Positions 1-8,903 of a stretch of DNA of 64,000 nt are shown in pieces. Position 1 is the first letter of the stretch. The number at the start of each line of letters is the position of its first letter. A model generated the notes under the pieces. It ran no database searches, was not told where the DNA came from, and was given only the letters and a program-made list of their open reading frames with translations. A program made the translations under genes and the position numbers. Source of the DNA: Rhodobacteraceae bacterium UBA6197 (GTDB lineage: Bacteria > Pseudomonadota > Alphaproteobacteria > Rhodobacterales > Rhodobacteraceae); assembly GCA_002422085.1 (NCBI GenBank), contig DISZ01000010.1:62001-126000 (forward strand), in the 5' to 3' direction.

Positions 1-416
1 ACGGATTCTTTCACCACGGATTGCGGGTCGGTCAGGTGGTCGATATGCCAAGCGTCCGAGTAGCGGCCGCCCACGCGGGCAAGGTCTGGCCCCGTCCGTT
101 TGGAACCCCACTGGAACGGGTGGTCATACATCGACTCGGCCGCGAGACTGTAGTGGCCATAGCGTTCAACCTCGTCACGCATCGGACGGATCATCTGGCT
201 GTGGCACAGGTAGCAGCCTTCGCGGACGTAAACGTCACGCCCGGTCAGCTCCAGCGGCGTGTAGGGGCGCATGCCTTCCACTTTCTCGATGGTATTTTCG
301 AGATAGAAGAGCGGTGCGATCTCCACGATGCCGCCAACGGTCACGACGAGGAAGGAAAAGATCAACAAAAGCGTTGCGTTCTTTTCAATTACTCCGTGCT
401 TGTCAAGAAGTCCCAT
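1..416 (-). CDS. ccoO: cbb3-type cytochrome c oxidase subunit II (partial)
   Basis: Monohaem c-type subunit of the high-affinity cbb3 oxidase. It carries electrons to CcoN at the periplasmic face of the inner membrane. 138 codons are visible and the C-terminus runs off the left edge. Residues about 15-35 form a hydrophobic membrane anchor. A CYLCH c-haem motif is at residues 68-72 and is followed by the family-typical segment HSQMIRPMRDEVERYG. The ATG at 416 has a GGGGGAA ribosome-binding site and lies 12 bases after the ccoN stop, as in ccoNOQP operons. Expression should follow the FNR-type box upstream of ccoN. Confidence 0.95.
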   Translation of the reverse strand, partial: MGLLDKHGVIEKNATLLLIFSFLVVTVGGIVEIAPLFYLENTIEKVEGMRPYTPLELTGRDVYVREGCYLCHSQMIRPMRDEVERYGHYSLAAESMYDHPFQWGSKRTGPDLARVGGRYSDAWHIDHLTDPQSVVKES

Positions 417-428
417 TGCGGTTCCCCC

Positions 429-2033
429 TTACTCTGCCGGAACGGCGGCAACAGAAGCACTCGCCACGCGAGGCTGCTTGGCGACCGTCGCCCAGAGGTT
501 ATAGACCATGATGCAACCGCCGGTGAGGTAAAGAACCCCGCCCAGACCACGCACCACATACATCGGGTGCATCGCGGCGACCGTGTCGGCAAAGGCGTTC
601 ACGAGGAAGCCCTGGCTGTCAACTTCACGCCACATCAGACCTTGCATGATCCCGGACACCCACATCGAGGAGGCGTAAAGAACGATCCCGATCGTGGCCA
701 ACCAGAAGTGCCACGAAACCAGCGTCAGGCTATAAAGCCGTTCGCGGGCCCAAAGCCGCGGCACGAGGAAGTAGAGGGCACCGAAGGTAATCATGCCGTT
801 CCAGCCCAAGGCGCCGGAATGGACGTGACCGATGGTCCAGTCAGTGTAGTGCGACAGGCTGTTCACTGCCTTGATCGACATCATCGGGCCTTCAAAGGTC
901 GACATGCCGTAAAAGCCCACGGACACAACCATCATCCGGATGATCGGGTCGGTGCGCAGCTTGTCCCAGGCGCCCGAAAGCGTCATCAGACCGTTGATCA
1001 TACCGCCCCAGGACGGCATCCACAGCGCGATCGACATCACCATGCCCAGCGTCGAGGCCCAGTCGGGCAACGCGGTGTAGTGCAGATGGTGCGGACCGGC
1101 CCAGATATAAAGGAAGATCAGCGCCCAGAAGTGCACAATCGACAGCTTGTAGCTGTAAACCGGGCGCCCTGCCTGCTTGGGCACAAAGTAGTACATCATC
1201 CCAAGGAAACCGGCAGTCAGGAAAAAGCCCACCGCGTTGTGGCCATACCACCATTGGGTCATTGCATCCTGCACGCCCGCGAACACCTGCACCGATTTGG
1301 AGCCGAAGAACGACACCGGGATCGCCAGGTTGTTGACGATATGCAGCATGGCGATGGTCACGATGAACGACAGGTAGAACCAGTTGGCCACATAGATGTG
1401 AGGTTCCTTGCGCTTCATCAGCGTGCCAAGGAAAACCAGCAGATAGGCCACCCAAACCGTGGTCAGCCACCAGTCAGTGATCCACTCCGGCTCGGCGTAT
1501 TCCTTCGATTGGGTTGCCCCCAGAATATAGCCGGTCGCTGCCAGCACGATCACCAGCTGATAGCCCCAAAACACGAACCAGGCCAGGTTGCCGCCAAACA
1601 GCCGCGCCGCCGAGGTGCGCTGCACCACATAAAACGACGTTGCAATCAGTGCGTTACCGCCAAAAGCGAAGATAACGGCTGACGTATGCAGCGGCCGCAT
1701 TTTGCCGAAGTTCATGTAGCCCTGCGTGAGCTCCGACAGATTGAGCGCCGGATAGGCAAGCTGGAAGGCGATCGTCGTGCCCACCAGAAATCCGACAACG
1801 CCCCATAGGGCGGTAGCGATGACGCCGGCGCGAACCACACCGTCATTGTATTCGTTCTGAGAGGCAGGAAGACTGTCTCCCATCGTGCGCAGTATCCAGA
1901 TGAACGCGGTTGCCGCCGCCAGCATGATGGTCAACGCGTTTACCAGATAGGCAAGATCGCGCGCATAGTTGGCGGCGATTGCGGCCAGCACCGCAATCAC
2001 GCCCAGCGCGATCAGCTTTAGATAGTCCCACAT
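429..2033 (-). CDS. ccoN: cbb3-type cytochrome c oxidase subunit I
   Basis: Catalytic haem-copper subunit of the cbb3 oxidase, which reduces O2 to water at very low oxygen and pumps protons. The product is 534 aa with about twelve hydrophobic segments. Copper/haem ligand motifs are visible: WWYGHN with its His near residue 264, the pair in GPHHLH near 315-316, and the haem-ligand stretch HYTDWTIGHVHSG. I chose the ATG at 2033 (MWDYLKLI) because it gives the usual family length; an in-frame start at 2120 would add an unconserved polar leader. It is co-transcribed with ccoO, and an FNR-type box lies about 95-107 bases upstream. Confidence 0.96.
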   Translation of the reverse strand: MWDYLKLIALGVIAVLAAIAANYARDLAYLVNALTIMLAAATAFIWILRTMGDSLPASQNEYNDGVVRAGVIATALWGVVGFLVGTTIAFQLAYPALNLSELTQGYMNFGKMRPLHTSAVIFAFGGNALIATSFYVVQRTSAARLFGGNLAWFVFWGYQLVIVLAATGYILGATQSKEYAEPEWITDWWLTTVWVAYLLVFLGTLMKRKEPHIYVANWFYLSFIVTIAMLHIVNNLAIPVSFFGSKSVQVFAGVQDAMTQWWYGHNAVGFFLTAGFLGMMYYFVPKQAGRPVYSYKLSIVHFWALIFLYIWAGPHHLHYTALPDWASTLGMVMSIALWMPSWGGMINGLMTLSGAWDKLRTDPIIRMMVVSVGFYGMSTFEGPMMSIKAVNSLSHYTDWTIGHVHSGALGWNGMITFGALYFLVPRLWARERLYSLTLVSWHFWLATIGIVLYASSMWVSGIMQGLMWREVDSQGFLVNAFADTVAAMHPMYVVRGLGGVLYLTGGCIMVYNLWATVAKQPRVASASVAAVPAE

Positions 2034-2126
2034 AGTGCGTCCCTTCGTCTTGTCTTGGCCCCCGACTCGTGCGGTCGGATGGCTTTTTGACTGTTGCCCT
2101 TGTGACCACGGGGCCTGCAACTAGCA

Positions 2127-2140
2127 ATGATCTGCATCAA
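2127..2140 (-). promoter_or_regulatory. FNR-type box upstream of ccoN
   Basis: On the minus strand the bases read TTGAT-GCAG-ATCAT, one mismatch from the FNR/Anr/FnrL consensus TTGAT-N4-ATCAA. The site is centred about 100 bases before the ccoN start. Regulation by the FnrL encoded at 3796-4542 is inferred; FnrL control of cco genes is established in Rhodobacter. Confidence 0.8.
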
Positions 2141-2190
2141 ATCTTCGCTAGCGCATGGGTCGCAGAAACAGCAGTTTGAACGATTCTACA

Positions 2191-2204
2191 TTGATCCGCA
2201 TCAA
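2191..2204 (+). promoter_or_regulatory. FNR-type box upstream of usp
   Basis: The bases read TTGAT-CCGC-ATCAA, a perfect match to the FNR consensus, 66 bases before the usp start. It lies 50 bases from the ccoN-side box in the divergent intergenic region, so each promoter appears to have its own site. Confidence 0.85.
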
Positions 2205-2269
2205 AGCGAAGCTGCAAATCCGCCGCTACCGTCATATTTCAGAGCAATTTCCCAAGCGGAGAAGCAGAC

Positions 2270-3109
2270 ATGGCCTACAAATCCATCCTCACGATCGTGA
2301 CCGACCCAACGGCCGCGGCGGCTCAGTTGGATTGCGCCGTCACACTCGCCCGGCGCGAAGATGCGCATCTCGATGTGCTGTGTCTGGGCGTGGATCGCAC
2401 CCAGACCGGGTATTACTATGCCGGCGCCACCGCTTTCATTCAGCAAGAGGTAATCGACCGGGTCGAGGCCGAGGCCAAGGCCGCCGCCGACTTCGTCAGC
2501 AACCGGCTGGAAGCAGAGGATGTTCGCTGGGCGGCCGAGACTGTCGTGGCCCAGTTGGGGGCGATTTCCACTGTCGTCGGGCTGCGCGCAAGGTTTGCCG
2601 ATCTGGTGGTCATGGGGCGACCCTACGGCAAGGGGCGTGGTCAGGAAATCGAGGCCGTTGTCGAAGCGGCCATGTTCGAGGGGCAAGTGCCGGTGCTGAT
2701 CGTGCCGGATGCCGGGTCGCCCGATCTGCCCTGCCGCCGAATAGTGGTAGGCTGGAACCAGTCCGCCGAAGCGCTCAGCGCGATCCGCAAGGCGATGCCG
2801 CTATTGAAATCCGCCGATCTGGTAGACATCACCGTCATCGACCCGCCCACGCATGGACCGGAACGCTCGGATCCGGGCGGGCAATTGTCGCAGCTTCTGG
2901 CGCGCCACGGGATTCACGCGGAAGTGTCCGTTCTGGCCAAGACGCTGCCGCGGATCAGCGATGTCATCAACCGGCATGTGCGCGACACCAATGCCGATAT
3001 GGTGGTGATGGGGGCCTATGGACATTCGCGTTTCCGCGAAGCGATTTTGGGCGGTGCTACCCGGCATATGCTTGAAAATGTAGAGATTCCGGTGCTGATG
3101 GCACATTGA
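2270..3109 (+). CDS. universal stress protein, two Usp domains
   Basis: Cytoplasmic UspA-family protein of 279 aa, about twice the single-domain length, with Usp-like halves at about residues 3-140 and 150-279. The C-terminal half carries the nucleotide-binding signature, a VVMGAYGHSRF stretch followed by LGGATRHML (G-x2-G-x9-G type). The N-terminal half has a weaker version. The start at 2270 follows a GGAG-rich stretch at about 2259-2265. The gene is divergent from ccoN and preceded by a perfect FNR box, so it is probably induced at low oxygen. The exact role is unknown; family members act in stress survival. Confidence 0.9.
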   Translation: MAYKSILTIVTDPTAAAAQLDCAVTLARREDAHLDVLCLGVDRTQTGYYYAGATAFIQQEVIDRVEAEAKAAADFVSNRLEAEDVRWAAETVVAQLGAISTVVGLRARFADLVVMGRPYGKGRGQEIEAVVEAAMFEGQVPVLIVPDAGSPDLPCRRIVVGWNQSAEALSAIRKAMPLLKSADLVDITVIDPPTHGPERSDPGGQLSQLLARHGIHAEVSVLAKTLPRISDVINRHVRDTNADMVVMGAYGHSRFREAILGGATRHMLENVEIPVLMAH

Positions 3110-3185
3110 TTTGCGGGGATCTTCGCAAGCGGGGTCAGTCAGCCCGCTGGATCGGAGATCAGCAAGGATACCGATCCGGACATGC

Positions 3186-3214
3186 AAAGGGCAGCGCCGA
3201 ACGCGCTGCCCTTT
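3186..3214 (+). terminator. hairpin terminator after usp
   Basis: A perfect 12-bp stem (AAAGGGCAGCGC pairing with GCGCTGCCCTTT) encloses a 5-base loop. It lies 77 bases after the usp stop. There is no long T run beyond the stem's own TTT. Confidence 0.65.
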
Positions 3215-3258
3215 GGCTTGGGCGCGGCGGCCGTGTCGGCAGACACCGCCCGCGCTTC

Positions 3259-3286
3259 TTTGACTTGAGGTTTTTGACTTGAGGTT
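3259..3286 (+). repeat. 14-bp tandem duplication
   Basis: The unit TTTGACTTGAGGTT occurs twice head to tail in the usp-DUF1428 spacer. Each unit contains a TTGACT hexamer like a -35 element, but I see no good -10 partner. It may be replication slippage. Confidence 0.8.
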
Positions 3287-3366
3287 CCGCCCACGGGCGC
3301 AGGCATCCAGCTATGCAAGAACTCCGCAAAGGTGTATTCTCGAGCCACGCAAACAGGGAGAACGCC

Positions 3367-3723
3367 ATGACCTATGTTTCAGGTTTTCTTGCCGCTGTGC
3401 CGACCGCACGCAAGGCTGACTATATCGCCTTTTCCCGTAAATCTTGGCCATTGTTCAAGGAATACGGTGCCTTGGCGATGCGCGAATGTTGGGGCGCCGA
3501 CGTGCCCGATGGCAAGCTCACGTCCTTTCCGATGGCGGTCAAACTGGAGCCGGACGAAACCGTGGTCTTTTCGTGGATCGACTGGCCCGACGCGGCCACC
3601 CACAACGCCTGCATGGCCGCGATGGAAACCGACTCGCGCTGGCAAGAGACCTTTGCCGGGGGCATGCCGTTTGACGGAAAACGCATGATCTATGGCGGGT
3701 TTGAGGCCATCGTCAGTTTTTGA
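3367..3723 (+). CDS. DUF1428 (YbaA-like) protein
   Basis: Small cytoplasmic protein of 118 aa that matches the DUF1428/YbaA family. It begins MTYVSGFLAAVP, has an internal YIAFSRKSWPLFKEYGA segment, a central WGADVPDGK motif, and ends in MIYGGFEAI, all typical of the family's dimeric alpha-beta barrel fold. The biochemical function is not known. The ATG at 3367 has GGGAGAA just upstream; an earlier in-frame ATG at 3313 lacks one. It stands alone between usp and the convergent fnrL. Confidence 0.88.
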   Translation: MTYVSGFLAAVPTARKADYIAFSRKSWPLFKEYGALAMRECWGADVPDGKLTSFPMAVKLEPDETVVFSWIDWPDAATHNACMAAMETDSRWQETFAGGMPFDGKRMIYGGFEAIVSF

Positions 3724-3795
3724 TCGGACCGCCGGGTCCGGCTGAGAAGGACGGTCTTGGGGCCGGGCATCTTGGGGCGGGCGCTGACGGCGCGA

Positions 3796-4542
3796 TTACA
3801 CCAGAAAGCCGCCGTCACTGTCTTCGCCCGCTTCGTTCATCAGCCGGTCCATGTCGGGCACGGTGACGTGGCGCTTGCCCTCAAGCTCTATGACCCCGTC
3901 ACGCTTCAGGGCCGAGATCTGGCGGCTGACGGTTTCCAGCGTCAGACCCAGATAGTCGGCCATGGCCTCGCGCGTCAGCGGCAGATCAAAGATCATCCGT
4001 CCCTGCGGCAACTGAAGCTTGTTCGAGGCATCGCGCCGCGCCACGATCGCCAGCAGGCTGGCAATCTTTTCGCGCGCGGTCTTGCGGCCCAAAAGTAGCA
4101 TCCATTCGCGCGCGGCATCCAATTCGTCCAGCGTCATCTCCAACAGGCGCTGTGCGATGTGCGGCGTGCGTATCATCATGTCTTCAAACGGTTTCTTGTG
4201 AAAACAACACATCAGGATGTCGGTCGTTGCCGTGACATTATAGGCCGCCGAAGCACGCCCGGGCCGGCCAACAAAGTCCGAGGGCAGCAACAGCCCCACC
4301 ATCTGCGTGCGGCCATCTTCCAGAGTCTGCGTCAGCGTCGCGATACCCGACACGACCGAGGCCACGAAATCCATCTTGTCGCCAGACCAGATCACCGTCT
4401 GCCCGGCCTCGAACCGGCGGTAATACTTGATCTGCTCGAGGGTATCGAGTTCATCCGTTTCGCAGCGTGCACAGACCGCACGATGCCGGATGGGGCAGTC
4501 ACCGCAAAGCAGTGATACTGGCTGGACGTCCTCTAGGGGCAT
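3796..4542 (-). CDS. fnrL: FnrL-type oxygen-sensing Crp/Fnr regulator
   Basis: Transcription factor with an oxygen-labile [4Fe-4S] cluster that activates micro-oxic and anaerobic genes. From the ATG at 4542 it is 248 aa. The N-terminal cysteines lie in CGDCPIRHRAVCARC, and two more are in the cyclic-nucleotide-like domain (LMCCF, near residue 112). The C-terminal helix-turn-helix is EAMADYLGLTLETVSRQISA, with the FNR-type recognition residues E..SR. A GTG at 4548 is an alternative start. It is divergent from hemN, with an FNR box 10-23 bases upstream of its own start, which suggests autoregulation. Likely targets in the window are ccoNO, usp and hemN. Confidence 0.95.
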   Translation of the reverse strand: MPLEDVQPVSLLCGDCPIRHRAVCARCETDELDTLEQIKYYRRFEAGQTVIWSGDKMDFVASVVSGIATLTQTLEDGRTQMVGLLLPSDFVGRPGRASAAYNVTATTDILMCCFHKKPFEDMMIRTPHIAQRLLEMTLDELDAAREWMLLLGRKTAREKIASLLAIVARRDASNKLQLPQGRMIFDLPLTREAMADYLGLTLETVSRQISALKRDGVIELEGKRHVTVPDMDRLMNEAGEDSDGGFLV

Positions 4543-4551
4543 CTGCACTCT

Positions 4552-4565
4552 TTGATTTGTGTCAA
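4552..4565 (+). promoter_or_regulatory. FNR-type box between fnrL and hemN
   Basis: The bases read TTGAT-TTGT-GTCAA, one mismatch in the right half-site. The box starts only 10 bases upstream of the fnrL ATG and 36 bases before hemN. It would lie over the fnrL translation-initiation region, compatible with repression of fnrL and activation of hemN. Confidence 0.8.
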
Positions 4566-4600
4566 GGATCTGTTGCGCGTCGTGTCCTAAAGATACGCCT

Positions 4601-5956
4601 ATGAAACAGGAATCGCAACTCAGCCGGCTCGGGCTTTTCGACGCACGGGTGCCTCGCTATACGAGCTACCCCACAGCACCGCATTTTTCCCCTGCGGTTG
4701 GCGCGTCACAGTTTGAAAACTGGATCCGGGCAATCCCGGCCGGGTCCTCGATATCGCTCTATATGCATGTGCCGTTCTGTCGGCGGTTGTGCTGGTTTTG
4801 CGCCTGCCGCACGCAAGGAACGCAGTCGGATGACCCGGTTATCGCCTATTCCGAAGTGCTTTTGGCAGAGCTGAGGATGCTCAAGGACCGGCTGGCGCCG
4901 GGGGTCACGCTTTCGCGATTGCACTGGGGCGGGGGCACGCCGACCCTGATGCCCGCCGACATGATGCGCCGCGTCGCGGGTGCGGTGTTCGACGCGGTTC
5001 CGATGGGACCGGGCGCGGAATTTTCGGTCGAGATCGACCCCAACGAGATTGACGACGCGCGCATGGATGCGCTGGCCGAATCGGGTCTGAACCGCGCCTC
5101 GATCGGGGTGCAGGACTTCGACCCCGAAATCCAGAAGGTCATCGGCCGCGACCAAAGCTATGAGATCACCAAACGCGCGGTTGAAATGATCCGCGATCGG
5201 GGCGTGGCTTCGTTGAATGCCGACATTCTTTACGGGCTGCCGCATCAGACCACGGGAAAGATCTCGGAAAGCGTGCAAAAGCTGTTGTCGCTGTCGCCCG
5301 ACCGGGTGGCGCTATATGGCTATGCGCATGTGCCGTGGATGGCGCGGCGGCAAACGATGATCCCGTCGGAACATCTGCCCACCCCGCAAGAGCGGCTGGA
5401 ACTGTTTGAGACCGCGCGCAAGCTATTCGTCGCCGATCGCTACGAAGAAATCGGTATCGACCACTTTGCCTTGCCGACAGACGGGCTGTCGACGGCGCAG
5501 CAAGCCGGCAAACTGCGCCGCAACTTTCAGGGCTATACCGATGATCTCGCGCCGGTGCTGGTTGGAATGGGTGCCTCGTCGATCTCGCGGTTTCCGCAGG
5601 GTTTTGCGCAAAACGCCTCGGCAACCTCGGCCCATACGGGCGCGATCCGCGACGGGCGGTTTTCGACCGCGCGCGGGCACGAGTTCACCGCAGAAGACAA
5701 GCTGCGGTCGCGTCTGATCGAGGCGCTGATGTGCGATTTCCGCATTGATACCGCCGAAATACTGCGGGATTTCGACATCTCGCGCGCGCGCTTGATGCAG
5801 ATGTTCGCCGACGCCGCAAAGCAGTTCGAGGATATGGTGACGATAACCGACGACGGGCTTTCGGTGCCCGAAAAGGGCCGCCCCCTGACCCGGATGATCG
5901 CGCGTGCCTTTGATGCCTATGATCTGTCAAAAACGGGTCATTCGTCGGCAATCTGA
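4601..5956 (+). CDS. hemN: oxygen-independent coproporphyrinogen III oxidase
   Basis: Radical-SAM enzyme that converts coproporphyrinogen III to protoporphyrinogen IX without oxygen, in the cytoplasm, for haem and bacteriochlorophyll synthesis. The 451-aa length is normal. The cluster motif C-x3-C-x2-C-x-C is at residues 60-69 (CRRLCWFCAC). HWGGGTPT and the EIDPNEID stretch are SAM-binding features of HemN. The ATG at 4601 (MKQESQLSRLG) gives the usual N-terminus. The FNR box upstream fits its anaerobic role. Confidence 0.95.
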   Translation: MKQESQLSRLGLFDARVPRYTSYPTAPHFSPAVGASQFENWIRAIPAGSSISLYMHVPFCRRLCWFCACRTQGTQSDDPVIAYSEVLLAELRMLKDRLAPGVTLSRLHWGGGTPTLMPADMMRRVAGAVFDAVPMGPGAEFSVEIDPNEIDDARMDALAESGLNRASIGVQDFDPEIQKVIGRDQSYEITKRAVEMIRDRGVASLNADILYGLPHQTTGKISESVQKLLSLSPDRVALYGYAHVPWMARRQTMIPSEHLPTPQERLELFETARKLFVADRYEEIGIDHFALPTDGLSTAQQAGKLRRNFQGYTDDLAPVLVGMGASSISRFPQGFAQNASATSAHTGAIRDGRFSTARGHEFTAEDKLRSRLIEALMCDFRIDTAEILRDFDISRARLMQMFADAAKQFEDMVTITDDGLSVPEKGRPLTRMIARAFDAYDLSKTGHSSAI

Positions 5957-5972
5957 GCCTTGAAAAGACAAG

Positions 5973-6006
5973 CGGCCCCGTCGAGAACCTTCGGCGGGGC
6001 CGTTTT
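5973..6006 (+). terminator. rho-independent terminator after hemN
   Basis: A 12-bp stem (core CGGCCCCG pairing with CGGGGCCG, extended by TCGA/TCGG with one G-U pair) has a 6-base loop and is followed by TTTTC. It begins 17 bases after the hemN stop. Confidence 0.88.
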
Positions 6007-6091
6007 CTTTGGTGCCAAGCAGGGGTTGCACGCGGTCCAGAGCGCGCGGCATCTTCTATATCGCCCTTCGCCCCGCGGTGTCGGCGGCGGT

Positions 6092-7312
6092 CTAGCGCCC
6101 GGCCTTTTCGACAAAGGCGATCAATTGAGGCAGGGCGCAGGTATCAAGATCGTAACGCGCGATGATGGTCTGACGCGCCGCGCGGCGCAACGGTTCGCAG
6201 GCGGCGGGGTTGGCCAGCGCCGCGATCAGCGCCGCGGACCAGCCCTTGATATCGAAAAAGTCGATCAGACGGCCGTTCTTGCCGTCTTCGATTACTTCGC
6301 GCACAGGGGCGGTGTCAGAGGCCAGCACCATGGCGCCCGCGCTCATGCTTTCCATCAGCGACCACGACAGCACGAAGGGATAGGTCAGATAGGCATGCAC
6401 CCGGCTGACCTGCAAAAGCGACAGGAACACCGGATAGGGCACCCGGCCCAGAAAATGCACCCGGCTCAGATTAAGCCGGTCCTTGACCTCGTCCAGATAG
6501 CGCTGTTTCCAGCTTTTGCCGTCTTTCGGGGCGGGGCCATAGCTTTGGCCTTCATCGCCGACAAGCACGACATGGGCCTTGGGGCGTGCCGCCAAAACCT
6601 CGGGCAGCGCGCGCATGAAACTGTGGTAGCCGCGGTAGGGTTCAAGGCTGCGATTGACAAAGCTTATCACCTCGTCGCCGGGTCGAAACACCAGGTCCGT
6701 GCCGGGGATCTGCAGCCGGGCTTCGGGGTTCGGGCAGACGATTTCGGTGTTCACCCCGTCATGCACGACCGTGATCTTGCGGCGCAGATCGGGCGGAAAG
6801 GTATCGGCCTGAAATTCGGTCGGTGCAAGCCCGGCATCGGCCTCTACCATGGCCTGCACAAGATGCGCCGCCCGCGCCACCGTCGAGACCCGCGCACCGA
6901 TACCGGGGCGCGCAAACTCGGGGTCGAAATCGGTATCCAGCCCGGTGCTTTGATACATCAGTTCGGCATAGACCAATAGCCGCGCCTCGGGCCAGACCTC
7001 GCGCAGAAACAGCGTCTCGCCCCAACCGGAGTGGCCAAAGATCACGTCGGGCACATAGCCATGCTTGTCGCGCAACTGCTGCGCGGCCAGCGCCGCCTTG
7101 GCGCCGCGTTCGGCGGCCTCGGCGTAAAGCCGCGTCAGCGGTGACGACAGCGTCACCGGATCGGGTTTGCGGTATTTCACCACCCGCACCGGCGAGGGGC
7201 GATTGTTGGTTTCGGCGGTCAGTGCCAACACGTCATGACCGCGCGCCAGAAGCGCCGGGGCCAGATGCGGAAACTGACCGGGAAAGTTCTGATGCACGAA
7301 CAGGATCTTCAC
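6092..7312 (-). CDS. family 4 glycosyltransferase
   Basis: Cytoplasmic GT-B-fold glycosyltransferase of 406 aa. The N-terminal domain begins MKILFVHQNFPGQFPHLAPA. The C-terminal nucleotide-sugar domain has VNRSLEPYRGYHSFMRAL, LGRVPYP and the E-x7-E-like segment around LSWSLMESMSAG, as in GT4 enzymes. Donor and acceptor cannot be told from sequence. It is the last gene of the yejABEF-type operon and starts one base after the yejF stop, so it is probably co-translated with the transporter. That partnership is unusual for a peptide importer. Confidence 0.85.
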   Translation of the reverse strand: MKILFVHQNFPGQFPHLAPALLARGHDVLALTAETNNRPSPVRVVKYRKPDPVTLSSPLTRLYAEAAERGAKAALAAQQLRDKHGYVPDVIFGHSGWGETLFLREVWPEARLLVYAELMYQSTGLDTDFDPEFARPGIGARVSTVARAAHLVQAMVEADAGLAPTEFQADTFPPDLRRKITVVHDGVNTEIVCPNPEARLQIPGTDLVFRPGDEVISFVNRSLEPYRGYHSFMRALPEVLAARPKAHVVLVGDEGQSYGPAPKDGKSWKQRYLDEVKDRLNLSRVHFLGRVPYPVFLSLLQVSRVHAYLTYPFVLSWSLMESMSAGAMVLASDTAPVREVIEDGKNGRLIDFFDIKGWSAALIAALANPAACEPLRRAARQTIIARYDLDTCALPQLIAFVEKAGR

Positions 7313-7313
7313 G

Positions 7314-8903
7314 TCATCGCGTTCCCAGGGCAGCCGCCATCAGCGCGCGCGTGTATTCCGATCTGGGCGCGTCAAAGACCGCGCTGGCAAGCCCGGCCTC
7401 GACGATATCGCCGGATTTCATCACCATCACCTGATGTGCCATCGCCCGCACCACGCGCAGATCGTGGCTGATGAACAGATAGGCCAGCCCGTGTTTGCGC
7501 TGCAATTCACGCAGCAGATCCACAATCTGCACCTGCACCGTCATATCAAGCGCCGAGGTCGGTTCATCCAGCACCACCACCTTCGGGCGCAGGATCATCG
7601 CCCGCGCAATCGCGATGCGCTGGCGCTGGCCGCCGGAAAATTCGTGCGGGTAGCGCGCCATGGCGGCGGGGTCGAGACCGACCTCCTCCATGATCTCGCT
7701 GACCATGTCGCGGCGGTTGCGGCCCGGCTCGACTCCGTGCACCGTAAGGCCCTCGGCGATGATCTGTTCGGCCGTCATTCGCGGCGACAGGCTGCCGAAC
7801 GGGTCTTGGAAGACGATCTGCATATCGCGGCGCAGCGCCCGCAGATCGCGCGCCGACCAGCGCGAAATATCCTGCCCTTCGTAGACAATTGGCCCTTCGG
7901 ACCCGATCAGCCGCATGATCGCCAGCGCAAGCGTCGTTTTGCCGGACCCGGATTCACCCACAATTCCAAGGGTTTCGCCCGCACGCAGCGACAAGGAGGC
8001 ATCGTTGACCGCCTTGACATGGCCGATGGTCTTGCGCAGCAGGCCACGCTGGATCGGGAACCAGACTTTCAGATGTTCGGTGCGGACCAGTTCCTTGGCG
8101 CCCTCGGGCACCGGGCCTGCGAGGCCCTTGGGTTCGGCCGCCAGAAGCTTTTTGGTATAGGGGTGCTGAGGATTGGCGAAAATGTCCTCGACCGGGCCCT
8201 GTTCGACAATCTCACCGCCTTGCATCACGCAAACCCGGTCCGCGATACGCCGCACGATGCCCAGATCGTGGCTGATGAACAAAAGGCTCATGCCTTCGGC
8301 GCGCTTCAGATCGGCCAGCAGATCAAGGATCTGCGCCTGAATCGTCACATCCAGCGCGGTTGTCGGCTCATCGGCGATCAAAAGCTCGGGCCCGTTGGCA
8401 AGCGCCATGGCGATCATCACCCGCTGCCGCTGGCCGCCCGACAACTGGTGCGGATAATCGGCCAGACGGCGTTCGGGGTTGTCGATGCCGACCTTTTCCA
8501 ACAGCTCGATCACCCGGGCACGCGCGGGTGCGCCCTGCAGGCCCTGATGCAGCGCGAGACTTTCGGCCAGTTGCCGTTCCAGCGTGTGCAGCGGGTTGAG
8601 GCTGGTCATCGGCTCTTGAAAGATAAAGCTGATGTCGTTGCCGCGCACCTTGCGCAACATCGGCTCATCCGCGCCGACCATCTCTTGCCCGAGATAGCGG
8701 ATCGAGCCGGATATCTCGGCGCTGCCACCCAAAAGCGCCACGGTTGACAGGGCGGTTACGGATTTGCCCGAGCCGCTTTCGCCAACCAGCGCGACGGTTT
8801 CGCCCTGCTCGATGGTGAAACTGACGCCGCGCACCGCCGCGATCGTGCGCCCATCCTGACGGAAATTCACCGCAAGATTTTCGACATTCAGGACAGTGCT
8901 CAT
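7314..8903 (-). CDS. yejF: ABC transporter ATP-binding protein, fused duplicate (YejF type)
   Basis: ATPase of the YejABEF peptide importer. The 529-aa protein has two complete nucleotide-binding domains. Walker A motifs are GESGSGKSV near residue 40 and GESGSGKTT in the second half. Signatures are LSGGQRQRV and FSGGQRQRI, and Walker B motifs are LLIADEPTTALD and VVVLDEPTSALD. Its ATG overlaps the yejE stop by four bases (ATGA). It powers the YejB/YejE permeases at the inner membrane. Confidence 0.93.
   Translation of the reverse strand: MSTVLNVENLAVNFRQDGRTIAAVRGVSFTIEQGETVALVGESGSGKSVTALSTVALLGGSAEISGSIRYLGQEMVGADEPMLRKVRGNDISFIFQEPMTSLNPLHTLERQLAESLALHQGLQGAPARARVIELLEKVGIDNPERRLADYPHQLSGGQRQRVMIAMALANGPELLIADEPTTALDVTIQAQILDLLADLKRAEGMSLLFISHDLGIVRRIADRVCVMQGGEIVEQGPVEDIFANPQHPYTKKLLAAEPKGLAGPVPEGAKELVRTEHLKVWFPIQRGLLRKTIGHVKAVNDASLSLRAGETLGIVGESGSGKTTLALAIMRLIGSEGPIVYEGQDISRWSARDLRALRRDMQIVFQDPFGSLSPRMTAEQIIAEGLTVHGVEPGRNRRDMVSEIMEEVGLDPAAMARYPHEFSGGQRQRIAIARAMILRPKVVVLDEPTSALDMTVQVQIVDLLRELQRKHGLAYLFISHDLRVVRAMAHQVMVMKSGDIVEAGLASAVFDAPRSEYTRALMAAALGTR

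Noticed and set aside
21..1682. Long plus-strand open frame opposite ccoN
   Set aside because: Its protein is a His/Arg/Gly-rich shadow of a membrane-protein gene in a GC-rich genome; the minus-strand frames give the clear CcoN and CcoO motifs.
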